Below, piece after piece: positions 4,612 through 5,117 of a DNA stretch of 5,117 bases. The position numbers and the translations under genes are program-made. The stretch comes from Candidatus Pacearchaeota archaeon. Lineage in GTDB: Archaea; Nanobdellota; Nanobdellia; Pacearchaeales; GW2011-AR1. The DNA lies in NCBI GenBank assembly GCA_018303895.1, contig JAGVXJ010000049.1, positions 1-5,117 on the forward strand, written 5' to 3'. How positions within the stretch are numbered: the stretch's first letter is position 1; each line of letters starts with the position of its first letter. The notes below the pieces were generated by a model. It did no database searches, was not told the origin of the DNA, and saw only the letters and a list, made by a program, of their open reading frames with translations.

Positions 4612-5117
4612 ATGTTATGGTTATGGATTTTAATTGGAGTTTTAGCAATCGTGGTGATTATTTTCTTTAGTTACTTCAATAGATTTGCGGTTTTGTCGAA
4701 TAGAATTGATAATTCACTTTCGCAGATTGATGTTCAATTAAAACGAAGAGCGGATTTGATTCCAAATTTAATTGAGACTGTCAAGGGTTTCGCGAAGCAT
4801 GAAACAGCGGCGATAAAGGCAGTTACTGAAGCGCGAAAAGCATTGATTTCTGCAAAAGGAATTGAGAAAAAAGTAAAAGCAGACAATCAATTGGAAGGCG
4901 CGTTGAAAACAATCTTCGCAATTGCAGAAAATTATCCTGATTTGAAAGCAAACACAAATTTCCTTGAACTTCAAAGAGAACTTTCTGCTACAGAGGACAA
5001 AGTTGCTTATTCAAGGCAGTTTTACAATGATTCCATTCTTTCATACAATAATTTATGCAAGACATTCCCTGGAATTTTCTTTGCAAATCTTTACGGCAAA
5101 AAAGAAAAAGAATATTT
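4612..5117 (+). CDS. lemA: LemA family membrane protein (3' end outside window)
   Basis: The frame stays open to the right edge, giving 168 complete codons. The protein begins with one hydrophobic segment (LWILIGVLAIVVIIFFSYF, about residues 4-22), followed by a helical cytoplasmic or external domain with the LemA signatures KRRADLIPNLIETVKGFAKHE (44-64), ALKTIFAIAENYPDLKAN (97-114), NFLELQRELSATEDKVAYSR (116-135) and FYNDSILSYNN (137-147), then FPGIFFANLYGKK. Family members run about 180-200 residues, so only the last stretch is missing. LemA proteins are single-pass membrane proteins often encoded beside a TPM-domain or HtpX-type gene. Their role is poorly defined and linked to envelope functions. 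An in-frame ATG two codons earlier (4606) would add MF, but the TATA spacing favours 4612. Confidence 0.9.
   Translation, partial: MLWLWILIGVLAIVVIIFFSYFNRFAVLSNRIDNSLSQIDVQLKRRADLIPNLIETVKGFAKHETAAIKAVTEARKALISAKGIEKKVKADNQLEGALKTIFAIAENYPDLKANTNFLELQRELSATEDKVAYSRQFYNDSILSYNNLCKTFPGIFFANLYGKKEKEY

Noticed and set aside
4768..4974. Minus-strand open frame of 68 codons opposite LemA.
   Set aside because: The sense strand encodes clear LemA signatures. The antisense product is a cysteine/phenylalanine-rich string without domain features.

Overview
The window is AT-rich and reads as archaeal, most likely a small-genome DPANN lineage of the Pacearchaeota/Woesearchaeota kind (inference). The reasons are an archaeal-type DUF357 gene, a stand-alone NFACT-R (DUF814) gene followed by a YhbY/CRM gene, and a secreted hydrolase carrying Cys-rich, LamG and dockerin-like modules. 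In addition, TATA-like boxes sit about 25 bp upstream of four start codons, which is the geometry of leaderless archaeal transcripts. No rRNA, tRNA, CRISPR array or insertion sequence is visible.

Layout from left to right. Bases 1-139 hold the C-terminal end of an unrecognised gene. Bases 182-1420 encode a U32 'peptidase' family protein with the four-cysteine pattern of the UbiU/TrhP iron-sulfur hydroxylation proteins. It converges, with a single base between stop codons, on a minus-strand DUF357 gene (1422-1703). Bases 1704-1910 are intergenic and contain a palindromic TATA box and a decayed copy of a dockerin-like gene tail. Bases 1911-3893 encode a 660-residue exported modular enzyme: signal peptide, GH5-type catalytic domain with a Cys-rich insertion, six-Cys module, LamG domain, and an EF-hand dockerin-like tail. 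Bases 3950-4581 form a two-gene operon with a 4-base overlap, NFACT-R then CRM, both predicted RNA- or ribosome-binding. From 4612 a LemA-family membrane protein runs off the right edge.

The genes do not form one pathway. The U32, NFACT-R and CRM genes look like housekeeping RNA/translation functions. The GH5 gene is an accessory, outward-facing polysaccharide-degrading enzyme inserted among them. The most interesting points concern that enzyme: the roughly 90% identical relic of its tail just upstream of its own start, and a sharp change in CpG frequency between its catalytic half and its LamG/dockerin half. Together these suggest module shuffling or transfer. I do not see a clearly undescribed multi-gene system.
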